The position numbers and the translations under genes are program-made. Below the pieces are notes generated by a model. It was not told the DNA's origin and searched no databases. It saw only the letters and a program-made list of their open reading frames with translations. From Schistosoma haematobium (Eukaryota; Platyhelminthes; Trematoda; Strigeidida; Schistosomatidae), in the NCBI RefSeq assembly GCF_000699445.3, contig NC_067202.1, forward strand, positions 11,747,924-11,811,923: DNA of 64,000 nt. Direction: 5' to 3'. Shown here piece after piece: positions 10,556-21,560 of the stretch. Within the stretch, counting starts at the first letter, position 1. Each line of letters starts with the position of its first letter.

Positions 10556-13540
10556 TCACCACTGACTTCTATTCTGAGCCATATCTGATAACATCTCTAG
10601 CCACTGTGTAGCACCATCTCTCAGACCCCAACCGCGGAGTCGTGAAGGACCAACAGAAACCAGTCCTTTGCAGCTTTCTTTCTTACCACGACACCATGTC
10701 ATGCACTGACCACCTCTCCGCTTCTTCCAACCAGTCCCAGAGTCGGCAAATAATGCACGACGTGGAATTCTCTGGGACGACATTCGTAGAACACGTCCAA
10801 GCCATTGAAGTCGGTGTTTCAAGATGGTGACACCAATTGAATTATCATCTCTGTGCCCGAACACACGATGCCGAACCTCTGCATTACTGACATGGTGTTG
10901 CCACTGGATGTCAGCAATCCTTCGGAGACAACGATGATCGAACACAGAGATTCATCTAACATCCTCAACTCGGGGAGGCCAGGTTTCACAAGCATAGAGC
11001 AGAACTGCTCTCACCGACACATTGTAGATCCGACCTTTTACAGCCAGACTAACATCACGAAGGCGATAAAGATGGCCCAAATGAGCATAAGCCGCTCTGG
11101 CTTTCACTATACGTGCATTGATCTCATCACTCACCCCACCACCAGCACTTATGCAGCTACCCAGATACACGAACTTCTCGACTGTTTCTATCTGCTCACC
11201 ATCCAGGGAGAGTGCAGGATTAGAATCCTGCCAGTCTTGTAGAAGTACTTTGCACTTCGAAGGTGCAAAGCACATACCATACTTACGGACACTGATTGCT
11301 AACTGATTACGTGCGGATTGCATGCCCTGGGCATTATCGCACAGTAAGACAATATCATCCGCATACTCAAGGTCGAGAAGTCTTTCTCCAGGCAACAGAT
11401 CCACACCACCATTACTTACATCCATCAGAGCTGTTTAGAGAATGTCGTCGACGACAAAGTCGAAGAGGAATGGTGAGATTGGGCAACCCTGCCTAACCCC
11501 ACTGCTCGAATGGAACGATGGAGAGAGGTGGTTGTATGCCCTCATTCTGCCTGAGGTGTTTGTATATAGGGCTTTTAGGATGTTAATAAACTTCTCAGGC
11601 ACACCCTTCTTCAATAGACAATCCCAGAGCACAGTCCTGTCCAACGAATCGAAAGCAGCCCTGATGTCAAGAAACACTACGATTGTTGACCTTTGATAAG
11701 TATGACGGTGTTCTAACATTTGGCGGAGGGTGAAGATATGATCAGTACATCCTCGACCAGAACGAAACCCAGCCTGCTTCTCGCGAGTCAATCTTTCTCG
11801 GGTTTTGAACAACCTACGAAGTATGACGGAAGCCAATAGTTTGGACGCAATCGGAAGTAAACTTATCCCCCGATAGTTGTTGCAGGAACGACGTGAACCC
11901 TTTTTAAAGATAGGGACAGCTATTGACTCATTCCATGACGTTGGTACACTCCGTAGCTCCCACACCTTTGTAAACAACGTCGTCAGTTCCTTAGTCAGAA
12001 AGTCACCGCCATCTTTAAAAAGAGCCGGAGGTAAGTCATCTGGGCCAGGTGATTTGTAACGCTTCAAGAGTTGGAGTTCCTTGCGGAATTCCGCCTCATT
12101 TGGTGGATCAGTCGTCACCGGCCATGGAGGGCAGGACAGTCTGACCGATGTTGCCGGAGCAGCAGGCCAGTTGAACTGCCCTTCGAAGAATTCTGCCCAT
12201 CGTCCAAGACGTCGATGGATGTTAGTGATTGGCGTTCCGTCATCCTCGCAGATTGTTTCGCTCACACCAGACTTCTTGCTGCCAGTGGCTCGAATGAGTT
12301 GGAAGAGCTTCCGGTAATTACCAGATGCAGCTGCAACTTCCAGCTCATTAGCACGATCCGACCACCAGGCTTCTCGGTCCTTACGCAAACGTTGCCCAAT
12401 TTCATTTCGTAACAACCTTCGTTTGTGGTCAAACTCACGGTCACCCGGAGTAGACCGACGGGCTTCAATGAGTTGTAAAGAACCAGAAGAAACACAGTGC
12501 TTATAAGCGGGACGTTTTGCAAACCCACAACTGACTGTACCCGCCATTTCCATGGCGTCATGCAATTGCAACCAATACTCATCTATACTTTTCGGTGGAA
12601 TGGTAGGTAGTCTAGAAGCTAGCTCGATTCGATACTTACTTGCAACAGAAGTTGCAACCAGCTTGCTGACATCAATCCTTTGGTGGCGGTCACTTCGTTG
12701 GCCACTGAAAAGTAGGGTAAAATTGGCGCAGACCAGAGCATGATTAGAGTCCAGATAGGTACTCCAAAAGGAGCGGCAGTCTTGTACACAATCATAACAG
12801 TGGTAGCTGATCGCAATGTGACCAATCTGAGTCCAGGCTTGAGATGCAGAATGAGGACGCCAGGTGGCACATCGGCGATGACTGTGCCGGAAGTTAGTGC
12901 TAGCCAGAAATAGGTTGTGGCTTGTGCACAGTTGCAGTAGACGGTCCCCGTTATCTGACCTGCGACCAACGAGTCCCCATCGGCCACCTAAACGACTCTC
13001 TTCTGTGCCTAGACGCCCGACCTGAGCATTCAAGTCTCCGGCTAATACTACAATATCTGTCGAACGCACTTTCTGGAGAAGAACAGATAACTGGTGGTAA
13101 AACTCATCCTTGATTGCATCCGGGCTGCAATCTGTCGGGGCATAGGCGGAGATGACGAAAAGACATCGTTTCTCACGCCGGTTTATTCTCACTTTGATGG
13201 AACTTTCTAATCTAACAGCACATAACCGACTGTTAATGGGGATCCAATCGATTAGTGCTGCCTCAGCTCTAGCGCTTAGTGTGACAACAACGCCAGCAAG
13301 ACCAGACGAAGATGCCACAGGGTTCCCGGATAAGCGCACGTAAAACAAGCTTTTTGAAGCGACAGATGGAGAGCGAATTTGTAGTACTTCACCTGAGTCT
13401 TGAATACGGGTCTCGGATAGACAACAAACGTCGATATTAAGACTTTCCAAAGATAAAGCCAGCTCTGTCTGTTAGATCTGCATAAGTGTGCGAACGTTGA
13501 AGGTAGCCAGTTTGAATGGTGCACGTGGTTTCAGAAAAAC
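10556..13540 (-). pseudogene. RTE pol: apurinic-type endonuclease plus reverse transcriptase, three in-frame stops
   Basis: A single reading frame begins PFKLATFNVRTLMQI near 13520 and runs to TGA/TAG-free end at 10556, interrupted only by TAA at 13472-13474, TAA at 11435-11437 and TGA at 10952-10954; no frameshift separates the pieces. Endonuclease motifs follow in order: CLSETRIQDSG, SAYAPTD, LAGDLNAQVG, then TQIGHIAIS and SNHALV where the family has QIDHI and SDH, so two active-site aspartates are lost (near 12820 and 12745). The reverse transcriptase has KSPGPDDLPPALFK, IAVPIFKKG, NYRGISLL, VFLDIRAAFDSLDR, GVRQGCPISPFLF and LEYADDIVLL (YADD near 11365), all intact. The C-terminal part includes RLQWLGRVLRM and MAQNRSQW. 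In life it would nick target DNA and copy its own RNA there. This copy is a young-looking pseudogene. Confidence 0.9.
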
Positions 13541-13703
13541 TGCTTCAGTACTCGTATTCGGTGGTAGCATACAATTTCCATTCAGGCAGTGACTCGAGAA
13601 CGTTAGATAGAGCCGAATTTCCACTATAGGCGAGCTGCTGTTTAGGTGAAAAAATAAGGATACATCGACTGGGAATAAAAGAGAGTGAATAAATGACATA
13701 GTA

Positions 13704-13708
<5 letters not shown>

Positions 13709-13749
<41 letters not shown>

Positions 13750-13760
13750 TATTAATAATA
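13709..13760 (+). repeat. (TAA)n microsatellite inside the RTE leader
   Basis: About 14 TAA/AAT units, then a degenerate part. On the - strand it would read as poly-leucine, which is a by-product of the repeat and not protein. Confidence 0.9.
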
Positions 13761-14259
13761 ATGTGAACTGTTTGACTGTGAATCGAAGCGAGAATAGAGT
13801 TTTCAGTAAATATAATCATTTTCATTATATTTGTGTGTGGGCTGTGATACTGCCCGGGTGCCCAGACCGAAGCAGGTGGTTTTCTTAAGAGGCCACATTT
13901 CAAGCCTTTGACCTATGGGTCTGACCCACAAGGCAGTGGAGCAGCGTCAAGAGATGCAGTCCCATGGTAGCCGGTGACCAAAAATTGGTTCATACGCCAT
14001 TTGTTCCCTCAGGATACTGGAGCCCATGTTCACCATTGATTTGAGATCCGGTTAAAGCGCCGGACATTCGCTTTTCATCCTCTCATTTTCGTAAACAACA
14101 CCCGTGGTGTGAGAAGGTAGTGAGTAGGACTTCCCTGGCATAGGCTGTATACGCGTGGCCGTGTGAGAGTATTTCGAGAGGGAGGGCGGGTCCATAAATC
14201 ATGTTTGAGTTATTTTTATTGCTACTACTACTGGAGAGACGCTGCGTTTTTTTGTCTGC

Positions 14260-14995
14260 TAAAAAGTTTAAGGGATTACGAAATGTTAACGGCACATACG
14301 AAGTCAATTAAATGCCGAGCTATTGTACTGTTTAGAGCCGTTGAACCTCTGTCTCAAATTCTTTGTGACGTGTCCGAAAATGAGAACATATACTCTTCTC
14401 TCTGTTCTTCCATTGCGCGAGCTTTGGCACATATGTGTAAGCTGATAAATCCAGATATACTGATGACACATTTCTTGTCTACAACAATCATATGCATTCA
14501 TGTAGGATAAGACTACCCGTTCGTTGATTTTTGATGGTTAATTCTGTATTTGATAGTCAGTTCGATAAACATATCCTGATGAAATTTCGTGAGTTGCCAT
14601 TTTATCAAATTACATCCATTGAGTTTTTTTTATTCCCACGTGTAACGATGGTGTTGCAACGTGTCTTTACCGTTCCGAATCTTGTTTTTATACAACTTAT
14701 TCTCCAAGTCGCTGGGTTATTACTGTTGTAACTAAGCATCTGATCGATATGGTCTGGTTTTCTATGTGATGTAGTCTCAATTTTTTCCCTATTGCTTCTA
14801 ATGATCAGTATGTATAAAAATGGGAGCCTGTTGTCTGATTCTGCTTGTAATGTGTGTTTTATGTTGTCAAAGACACCATTGAGCAAACTGTCAGTACTTC
14901 TCAGCAAATTGTTTTTGTTAATAACAAAAGTATCATCATTATATCGTATCCATGTTTTTGGCTAGATCATTGGTAAGACTGCAGTTTTCAGCCAC
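14260..14995 (-). mobile_element. Penelope-like retroelement remnant: end of reverse transcriptase and GIY-YIG endonuclease
   Basis: From 14995 leftwards the - strand gives TWIRYNDDTFVI, the YxDD palm motif in the form typical of Penelope-like enzymes, then LPFLYILIIRSN, TTSHRKPDHIDQMLSYNSN (the conserved YRKPTHTDxYL block) and, near 14430-14330, NGRTERRVYVLIFGHV, corresponding to the YIGRTERR core of the GIY-YIG nuclease. The end (14300-14220) resembles the end of the copy at 61085-61665 (RQT(N/K)TASL...AIK). Stops and frame changes occur throughout. The RTE element abuts its end at about 14195. Confidence 0.75.
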
Positions 14996-15940
14996 TACAT
15001 AGCTGCTTCGGTAATTATTCGGGATATCATTGAACTCTTTGTAGTGGAATACACAAATACGGGGTGTAACTATGTACAAAGTGTTCATTATTTTATATAA
15101 ACAACACAATAACTTTTGAATAACTAGCTCATAAACTTCTAATTTGAAATTGTTTATCCGATATTCTTCTATGCGATAAAATCAATATCATGTTAATAGT
15201 TATTTCATTTCATGACCACATTTACAATCTTACAGCTGCTATTCAGATACTCTCTATGTGTGCACGAGAACTTCAACTGTTGAAAATACCGAAGCAATAG
15301 TTACTAATATAATGAGATATTACTCTTCTTTTGTGTTCTTGAATATATGGATTGGGTTTATCCATCCAATGGTCGTCTAAACTTATGAGATGGTGTCGTC
15401 AATGAAGTGATTTCATAAGCAATATTATTCTAAGGGAGTTTTCTGAAACTAAAACTTCGTCAATGACAATACAATAGTAATTCCTTGATAGAACATAGAA
15501 ATAAACTCTAGCGATTTGATCAACATCATAAAGAGTTCCACTGAAAATCAAAATACGAATGCCCTTTTTGATATCATTTGCGTTTATTTACGGGATTTAG
15601 CCAAATACATTCATACATATCATATGTCAAATACACTTAAGCACAACCGATTATCTAGAAATTAATTCTTCATTCATTCTAATTTTAAACAGTTTATGGT
15701 ATTGAACAACTATTATGCGGATATTTTCTAATTTCTGACGTGGTTGAACCCACAGGTATCTTTATCTTATTACAATTTCAGAACACATAACTGAAAGTTA
15801 TTATTCAATAAACATTTATAATTTGATCAGTTCTAGTTGAGTAATTTCCTTCTGTCACAAAACAAATCATTAAGTGTGAGATAACTAACATTGCATTATT
15901 TAAAACTAAATTAGCGTGCTTGGTACCTGTGTGGTTGCAC
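14996..15940. other. Intergenic, nothing recognised
   Basis: AT-rich, without a coding or repeat signal that I can name. Confidence 0.4.
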
Positions 15941-15944
15941 CACA

Positions 15945-16144
15945 GGATTGAGCTGTACTGCTCGAGTTATAAAGTTTAAACCTGGATGGTGTCTGGTTCT
16001 CCTGGAAACGGGATTGAGCCGTACTTTGTGGGCTACAAATCTTAATACTGAGCGGTGTCTGGCTCTCATGTTAAACGGGATTGATGTGTACTGTTTGGGT
16101 TGCCACGTGAAAGTCTGGATGGTGTCTGGTTCTCCTGATAACCA
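15945..16144 (+). repeat. Three-unit tandem repeat, period 66-67 bp
   Basis: Units start with GGATTGA at 15945, 16011 and 16078. Each holds GTACT(G/T), a variable middle and GGTGTCTGG(T/C)TCTC near its end. The second unit is the most divergent. The + strand open frame across it (15948-16166) comes from the repeat and has no recognisable domain. Confidence 0.8.
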
Positions 16145-16406
16145 ATGTAAAGAAATCATATATTAAATTTGTACATGGTTTTAGCGAGAAAAAAAGCGAA
16201 CAAAAATTAGTAGTTCGTATTTTAGAGTAATTTTAGTTTTGTTAGTGATCTATTTTTGATAAGGTGGATTTCAAAAGAGTTCTACTTTGAGAAAATAACG
16301 AAGTTCTTGAGTTATATAGAGTCAGTAAAATTTTTTCATCAGCTTAAAAACCACTACATAATAATATTACTAAATGTAACACCGATGTGAATTAAGTAGA
16401 GACAAT

Positions 16407-16575
16407 TTTTGATCCAGGCTAAGTGGTCTAGAAGTTAAGCATTCGTGTGTGAGAATGAAGTTCCTAGGTTCGATTCTCGCGTGCGAGGCCGTAGATGCCC
16501 ACTGCCACTAAGGAGTCCCGTTGTGGGACGAAACGGCAACTTAGTGCTTCCTAGTTTTCAATGATGGTTTAACTT
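16407..16575 (+). mobile_element. Pol III SINE-like repeat, family 2, with hammerhead-like segment
   Basis: A box AGGCTAAGTGG at 16416-16426 and B box GGTTCGATTCT at 16467-16477 each match the tRNA promoter consensus at 10 of 11 positions, 40 bp apart. Downstream at 16508-16533 is CTAAGGA, a perfect 5-bp stem (GTCCC/GGGAC) with a five-base loop, then GAAAC, the layout of a hammerhead core with one change (CTGANGA to CTAAGGA). The terminal word TTTTCAATGATGGT recurs in the other copies. Confidence 0.75.
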
Positions 16576-16892
16576 AGCTATGTTCATGATTTCAATACAA
16601 TTCAACAATCTCCACAACCTCGTACTGATAATTCAAGACAGTTTCTTGATTGATAAATTAGAAGTATGCTACTGTGGCGGACATTACTCACGAGATTGTT
16701 CATAAGTAGTATGTAATGGAACCTGACTTCCAAGCTGTCACAGTCGTTAGGCAGAGTGAAGAGTTTCAGTACATCAAAAGCACAACGTGGGCAGAACATT
16801 TGAAGACTAAACATAAAGACAGTTCAGATTGTCGAACATACCGCAAGATTCAAATGAATGATCAAAAGCTATGTATTTGCATTTTATAAGTC

Positions 16893-17396
16893 ACTCAGTC
16901 AGTTACAATCTAGGACCAGGCACATATATGCATCGATCCAAGTTGCCATACCTCATTAGCACAACAAGATGAACATCAAATTCATAGAAGTAGTCACTTC
17001 AATGGTAGTAATGTATAAAAGAAAGATTGTGTATAAGGATATAGTACAGGAAGAAAGGATTAGTTGGTAGAAAGGAAGATGTGAAGCGATTTTAATCTCA
17101 TAGTTTAAGGGAAGACAGAGAGTTTATACACTTACACCATTGTGATCGATTCTGAGCCATGTCACCCAGAGTCTCCAATGATTGGTTACAATAGTTGTAC
17201 AGACCTCAACTAAGTAGTCTGCATCTACCTTCATGAATCAGACTAGAAGTTAGTGATATCAAGGATTGATGCCACGTTTTGGTTTGGTCACCCCTAACTT
17301 TCTTCCAAACGTTCCCAACACTAAACAGTATTACTGCATTATAGAAACACTGGAATATATTGAATCCTACAACCCATTGTCTTATTCTACTCTACT

Positions 17397-17400
<4 letters not shown>
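16893..17400 (-). mobile_element. 3' end of an RTE-related element, near twin of 41103-41483
   Basis: The region 16893-17268 agrees with 41103-41483 almost base for base, with roughly twenty differences by eye. The right part (17130-17340) reads on the - strand like the C-terminus of RTE pol (compare the MAQNRSQW end at 10556: here WLRIDHN follows a RLWVTW context). It is 5'-truncated. Confidence 0.7.

Positions 17401-17438
<38 letters not shown>
17398..17438 (+). repeat. (TAA)n microsatellite
   Basis: About 13 uninterrupted TAA units next to the 5'-truncated RTE fragment. Confidence 0.9.
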
Positions 17439-18949
17439 TCGTTAAGATCATGACACAATGTATTCTGAATGAAATGTATCAATCAATATTACCTTTAAAC
17501 GATCAAATAATCGATAATATCTCTTAACATCAAAATAATCAATATTATTAAATTGAAATGTTATAATTTATGAAATCAATAAATAAAAATTCTCATGAGA
17601 ATTTATCATTTATATGAATCAGAATTGATTTTTATGAAATGACTAATATTTAATTGATTTTATTGATAATTATTGATTCATCAATTTCATTATAATGAGT
17701 TAAATATGTATCATTGTATCAATTAAGAGAATTTATATATAATATGGAATTTAGTTACTGAACGGTTTCAAGAAAGATTATATTGTGGTGTTTACTACTG
17801 ATGTTGACAGATATAAGTAGTATATATATCATGAATAGAAAATGAAATGTTTCGCGACAAAAGATTAAAAAGATCAAAGAAAAGAGAATGAGAACATTAA
17901 ATGACAGCTGTGAAAATAACGGAACAGTGAAGTTTGAGATGATTGACTGATGTTTAAAGAAGGAACAATGAAGTTTGAGACAATTGATTGATATTTTGCA
18001 AATTATGTATTTACTGTATGATTCTCAGATTTCACTAACCATTTAATTAATTTTATGTTCAAATGCGTTTGATTGTCCCCATCCATGTTCTCGTCCGCTA
18101 CAGTGTGATGAACAATTTTTGACGATGAAACTATTAGAAGCTAAACAAATCTACATAGCTGTCTTGTTTCTGTATAGAACTTTTAAGAAGTATACATCTC
18201 CACGTATTATAGAACCCACTGAACAGTAATAAACTTAGGGAAAAGTGTTTATAAGTAGTATGTAGATCACAAAATATGTGGAGCGTGTGAATTAATTTCT
18301 ATGTGAATTTGTTGATGTGAACTGTTGACAAGTTTCAACGTAAGACGAAACAACTATTAAGTTGATGTTAATTCAATATAAAAGCATTTCAAATATATTA
18401 AAATAGAGGAAGAATGTATCTGTAAAATCTTAGCGAAAGAATTTGAAGTAAATCCAACGTTTTGCCTAACAATCTGGTCCAAGCTTTTTCAAGGAAAATA
18501 AAATTAAAATAGTTTGGAGTTTCTGGTAATAAAATTTTGCAAGACCAAATAACTCTTATTTAACAATAAAAGTTGATTGATACAGCTTTAAATAGTTAAG
18601 TAAAAAATAATGAAGTTTATCAATAACTGGTAAAACCGTCAGAACTATTTCAATTGAATAATTCACTTTTAAATTATGGAGCGCTTGAGGTAATGAGTAT
18701 TAATTTCAAGTTTCATACAAAACACCAAACAGAATGTACCGGATAAATCTGTACAACTAGTTCGAGATACTATAGAAATAAAGATCTATGATCTACTTCT
18801 AGGGACTATCAACCATAACTATAATATAGCATAGTAAAATGAATTTGTCAATCATCATATCCAACGTAGATGGTAATTGAGAGTAATGGAAATAGTGAGA
18901 ACATTATCAATGGTAAATCATAGTAACAGTAGAAAAAAGAAACGAAGAA
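17439..18949. other. AT-rich intergenic, nothing recognised
   Basis: Extremely AT-rich, especially 17480-17760. No coding or structured repeat signal found. Confidence 0.45.
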
Positions 18950-19790
18950 GTATAAGATTTCAGGATTTAATGGAAAAAAAAGTGAATACACCTACGCTAC
19001 TGCATACGATTCTGAGTCATGTTAATCAAAGTCTCTAACCACTGATAAAAATAATCATACGGGCCTCACTCTAGAAGTCTAAGCCCATTTACATAACTCA
19101 GTCTAATTGTCAGAGACTTCATGGACTAGTGTAACGTCTCTTTTTGACCTTTCCTAGGTTTTTTCCGACCTACTTCTACACTAGACAGCATTTGTTGAGG
19201 TAGGCGGTGGTTGAACATCAGTAACACACGTCCCAACCACTTCGGTTGATGAAAATTTACTACCTCATCAGTTGATTCGCCACCGGAACCTAGTACCCCA
19301 TTTTTTAACTCAAGAATTGCTTACCCGACGGTCCCAGAATACACGAGCAACGGTTAGAAAACACTTGTGATTAAATACTAGTAATTTGTGAATATCCTCT
19401 ATTCTTAATGGTTATGTTTCACACTCCTAAAGTAGGATAGAGGGAATTGCTCAGTAATAAAATCGTCTTTTGGCTAGCAGATGGATATCTAGTCTACACC
19501 ACAGGTGAAACAAGTTGTCAAAAGCCAACCGAGTATTCTGAGTCTTTGTTGGGATTTAATCGAACTCCAACTCGCCAGATCTGATATGACCTCCGAGACT
19601 AGTAAAGAGGTCAATATGCCCAACTGTTTCACTCCTTGTATTTTGTCAGAGTTTTCGTCAAACAATTATATCACATGAGTATTTTCAGTCAGCAATGGCA
19701 TCTCATGCCAGAAGATCAACCTTTTAGAATTTAACGACGAGAGAATTATCTTTGATAAAGTATCTATGAGGAAGTTAAACATGACGAAAG
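18950..19790 (-). mobile_element. Decayed RTE pol C-terminal fragment
   Basis: The - strand read from about 19460 to 19000 gives CET, LRIEDIHKLLVFNHKC, VNFHQPKWLGRVLLM, VGRKKPRKGQK, QWLETLINMTQNRMQ in order. These parallel CETWPPRVEDVR, FDHRC, LKHRLQWLGRVLRM, TGWKKRRGGQ and the final MAQNRSQW of the RTE copy at 10556-13540. Stops and shifts break the frame. The part at 19460-19790 is too decayed to align with confidence. Confidence 0.7.
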
Positions 19791-21049
19791 TGGGAATCTC
19801 CGACAAAAAACACTTGGTGTTTGCAAGCAGGGTGTGCAAAGATTGTTGGATTTCAGAGTTAACATCACGGAACGATCTTAACTATTTATGTATTGGTCTT
19901 GAACTCAATATTAATTTGTCTCTTTCAACCAAAAGAAAAACAAAATAAAATGAATATATTATTTAATCAGGATCTTAAGTTCAGAATACTTTTTAAAAAC
20001 ACTGAATTTCAAGGTTAGTTTCCATTTTATGTCTAAACTTTTAACACATTGAGAAAATAATATTCATTTCTTAATGATACTACCATATATCGTAATACAT
20101 TTAATGAATACTGGAATAAGTATTCAAATAGCGTCTTGTTCCTGAGTTAACCTATCAGGTAACAGGGTGATAAAGTGTTAACTTATTGTATGTAGTCCAC
20201 CGGAAACACTAAACTTGTTTATTGATAGTTGGTTCTCGTTAACAAGGTGTATCCACATTCTTGAAGGAACTGATATGCACTGGTGGATTAGAACCGAGTT
20301 AACTCAGTTTTATGATCTGAGACGCTACAACTGATCTTCTGTAGGACTTGAATTTTTGCACTGAGTAATGACCAATGTCATGTTTGTCTAGTCTTTAGTG
20401 TTGACTGAACTCTATCTATTGCTGACATATATCAGTTAGCAGTAAGCTTAGATCAAGGTGAGTTTCTAGTTGACTAGCTTCAACTTCGCATTATTTCAAT
20501 ATCGTTCAAGCGATGTCGAGTTACTTAGACTAGCGGTCACAGAATCCAATTAACACTAATCAATAATCAGTAATCCCTCAATGTATGTCTACAGAGTGAT
20601 AGAAATCAGTTCTGTCTGTATTAATATACATTGATTTTGTAGAGGAACAATACATTCAATTTAAAAGGATAACCAGTTGACTCAGCTAACTTTTCCCTCC
20701 AAATAATAATCTAATGTATGAAGTTGACTGCATTAAATGAATGGTCATGTTGAGATCTTAGCGTGTTTTTGAAAGAGTAATTAGGTTGATAAAATATACC
20801 TCAATGCTTACTGAATTATTTCAACTGAATATTTTCTGTGGGTAGTATTAAGCTATATATGCTTGAATATAGTGTTAGGAATTGATTACTAAAAGTTCCA
20901 TGAATTCAGTAACCAAGGAAAAGGTGTGTATATTCAACTTCTAAAACATATATAGTTCTAAATTTTATTAAAATCATGAATCGATTTAAATTCAGCAATC
21001 TTCACAACCCAAACTGAAAATCATCATGAGCTCACAAGTTACTAGCTCC
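19791..21049. other. Intergenic with a short dispersed word at 20360-20410
   Basis: The words TGTCATGTTTGTCTAGTC and TTAGTGTTGA at 20377-20410 recur as TGTCATGTTTGTCTATTC and TTAGTGATAA at 38696-38725, suggesting a short dispersed repeat of unknown class. Nothing else is recognised. Confidence 0.35.
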
Positions 21050-21230
21050 TAGAGAAGATTCCCGAAGTTCTAGTGAGAAGCCATGATCAATGTAGCTGAA
21101 CCGTATCGGGTGCGAGGCCGTAACCAACTGTAGACAGTGGAAAATGGTCATGCAATATTAGGAATCGATTAAGGTTAACCGTTAACACCGTTGGATCCCG
21201 ACTCAGTAGTCTAGAAAACTAAATAAGAAC
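21050..21230 (+). mobile_element. Very decayed SINE family 2 pieces
   Basis: The words GGGTGCGAGGCCGTA (21109-21123) and CCCGACTCAGTAGTCTAGA (near 21197-21215) correspond to the post-B-box and A-box parts of family 2, but in rearranged order. The copy is barely recognisable. Confidence 0.3.
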
Positions 21231-21374
21231 AATGCAAATCAGAAAACTAAATGGATTTCTAATATATCAAGAATTGAGTAAATAAAAACTATAAACTGAG
21301 TCTCTGATTTAATACTTGATTATAGTGAGAAAGGGGTTTTCTGGATATTATAGTAATTTAATAGATGAATTCAT

Positions 21375-21560
21375 GAGTCAACTGAAGCTAGACCACCATG
21401 AAAACCTGAAAGCATTGTACGGCCGTTTCGTCCTCTTGTGCAACTCCTTAGCAATGCACATCCACGACCCTGCCTGCAGAATTCGAACTCAAGACCTATC
21501 GGTCCCGTGCGCGAACGCTTAACCTCTAGATCACTGAGTCGGCATCTAACGGTGTTCATG
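21375..21560 (-). mobile_element. SINE family 2 with hammerhead-like fold
   Basis: On the - strand: A box GACTCAGTGATCTAGAGGTTA, B box GAGTTCGAATTC, then GCATTG, CTAAGGA, a weak stem II, GACGAAAC, GGCCGTA and CAATGC, followed by the conserved end TTTTCATGGTGGTCTAGCTTCA. The two strands of stem I, GCATTG and CAATGC, pair perfectly. Other copies suggest an ancestral GCACTG/CAGTGC, so both sides changed together. The CTGANGA box carries the same G-to-A change as the copy at 16407. Confidence 0.75.

Larger units (their letters stand above)
10333..14195 (-). mobile_element. Nearly full-length RTE-clade non-LTR retrotransposon
   Basis: The element is read on the - strand. Its 5' region (14195-13826) is shared with the short derivatives at 4370, 44118 and 54655. 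It is followed by a (TAA)n tract and leader, one long pol frame (13540-10556), a 150-bp 3' UTR, and a terminal block at 10405-10335 (GTGTGGCGCATA...CCAATATTTATGTG) that ends in a (TAAAT)n-like tail. The length of about 3.86 kb is close to that known for RTE elements such as schistosome SR2. The 5' end stops inside the sequence seen in the other copies (GAGAGGGAGGGCGGG), so this copy is slightly 5'-truncated. No clear target-site duplication could be seen. The flank beyond 14200 is Penelope-like sequence. Confidence 0.85.

Noticed and set aside
10642..13343. Many + strand open frames of 60-130 codons
   Set aside because: They are antisense to the RTE pol frame and have no domain of their own.
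13709..13760. Poly-leucine open frame upstream of the RTE pol
   Set aside because: It is the translation of a (TAA)n microsatellite in the leader, and it merges with the pol frame only by phase.
14163..14510. + strand 115-codon open frame
   Set aside because: It spans the junction of the RTE leader and a Penelope remnant, both coding on the - strand.
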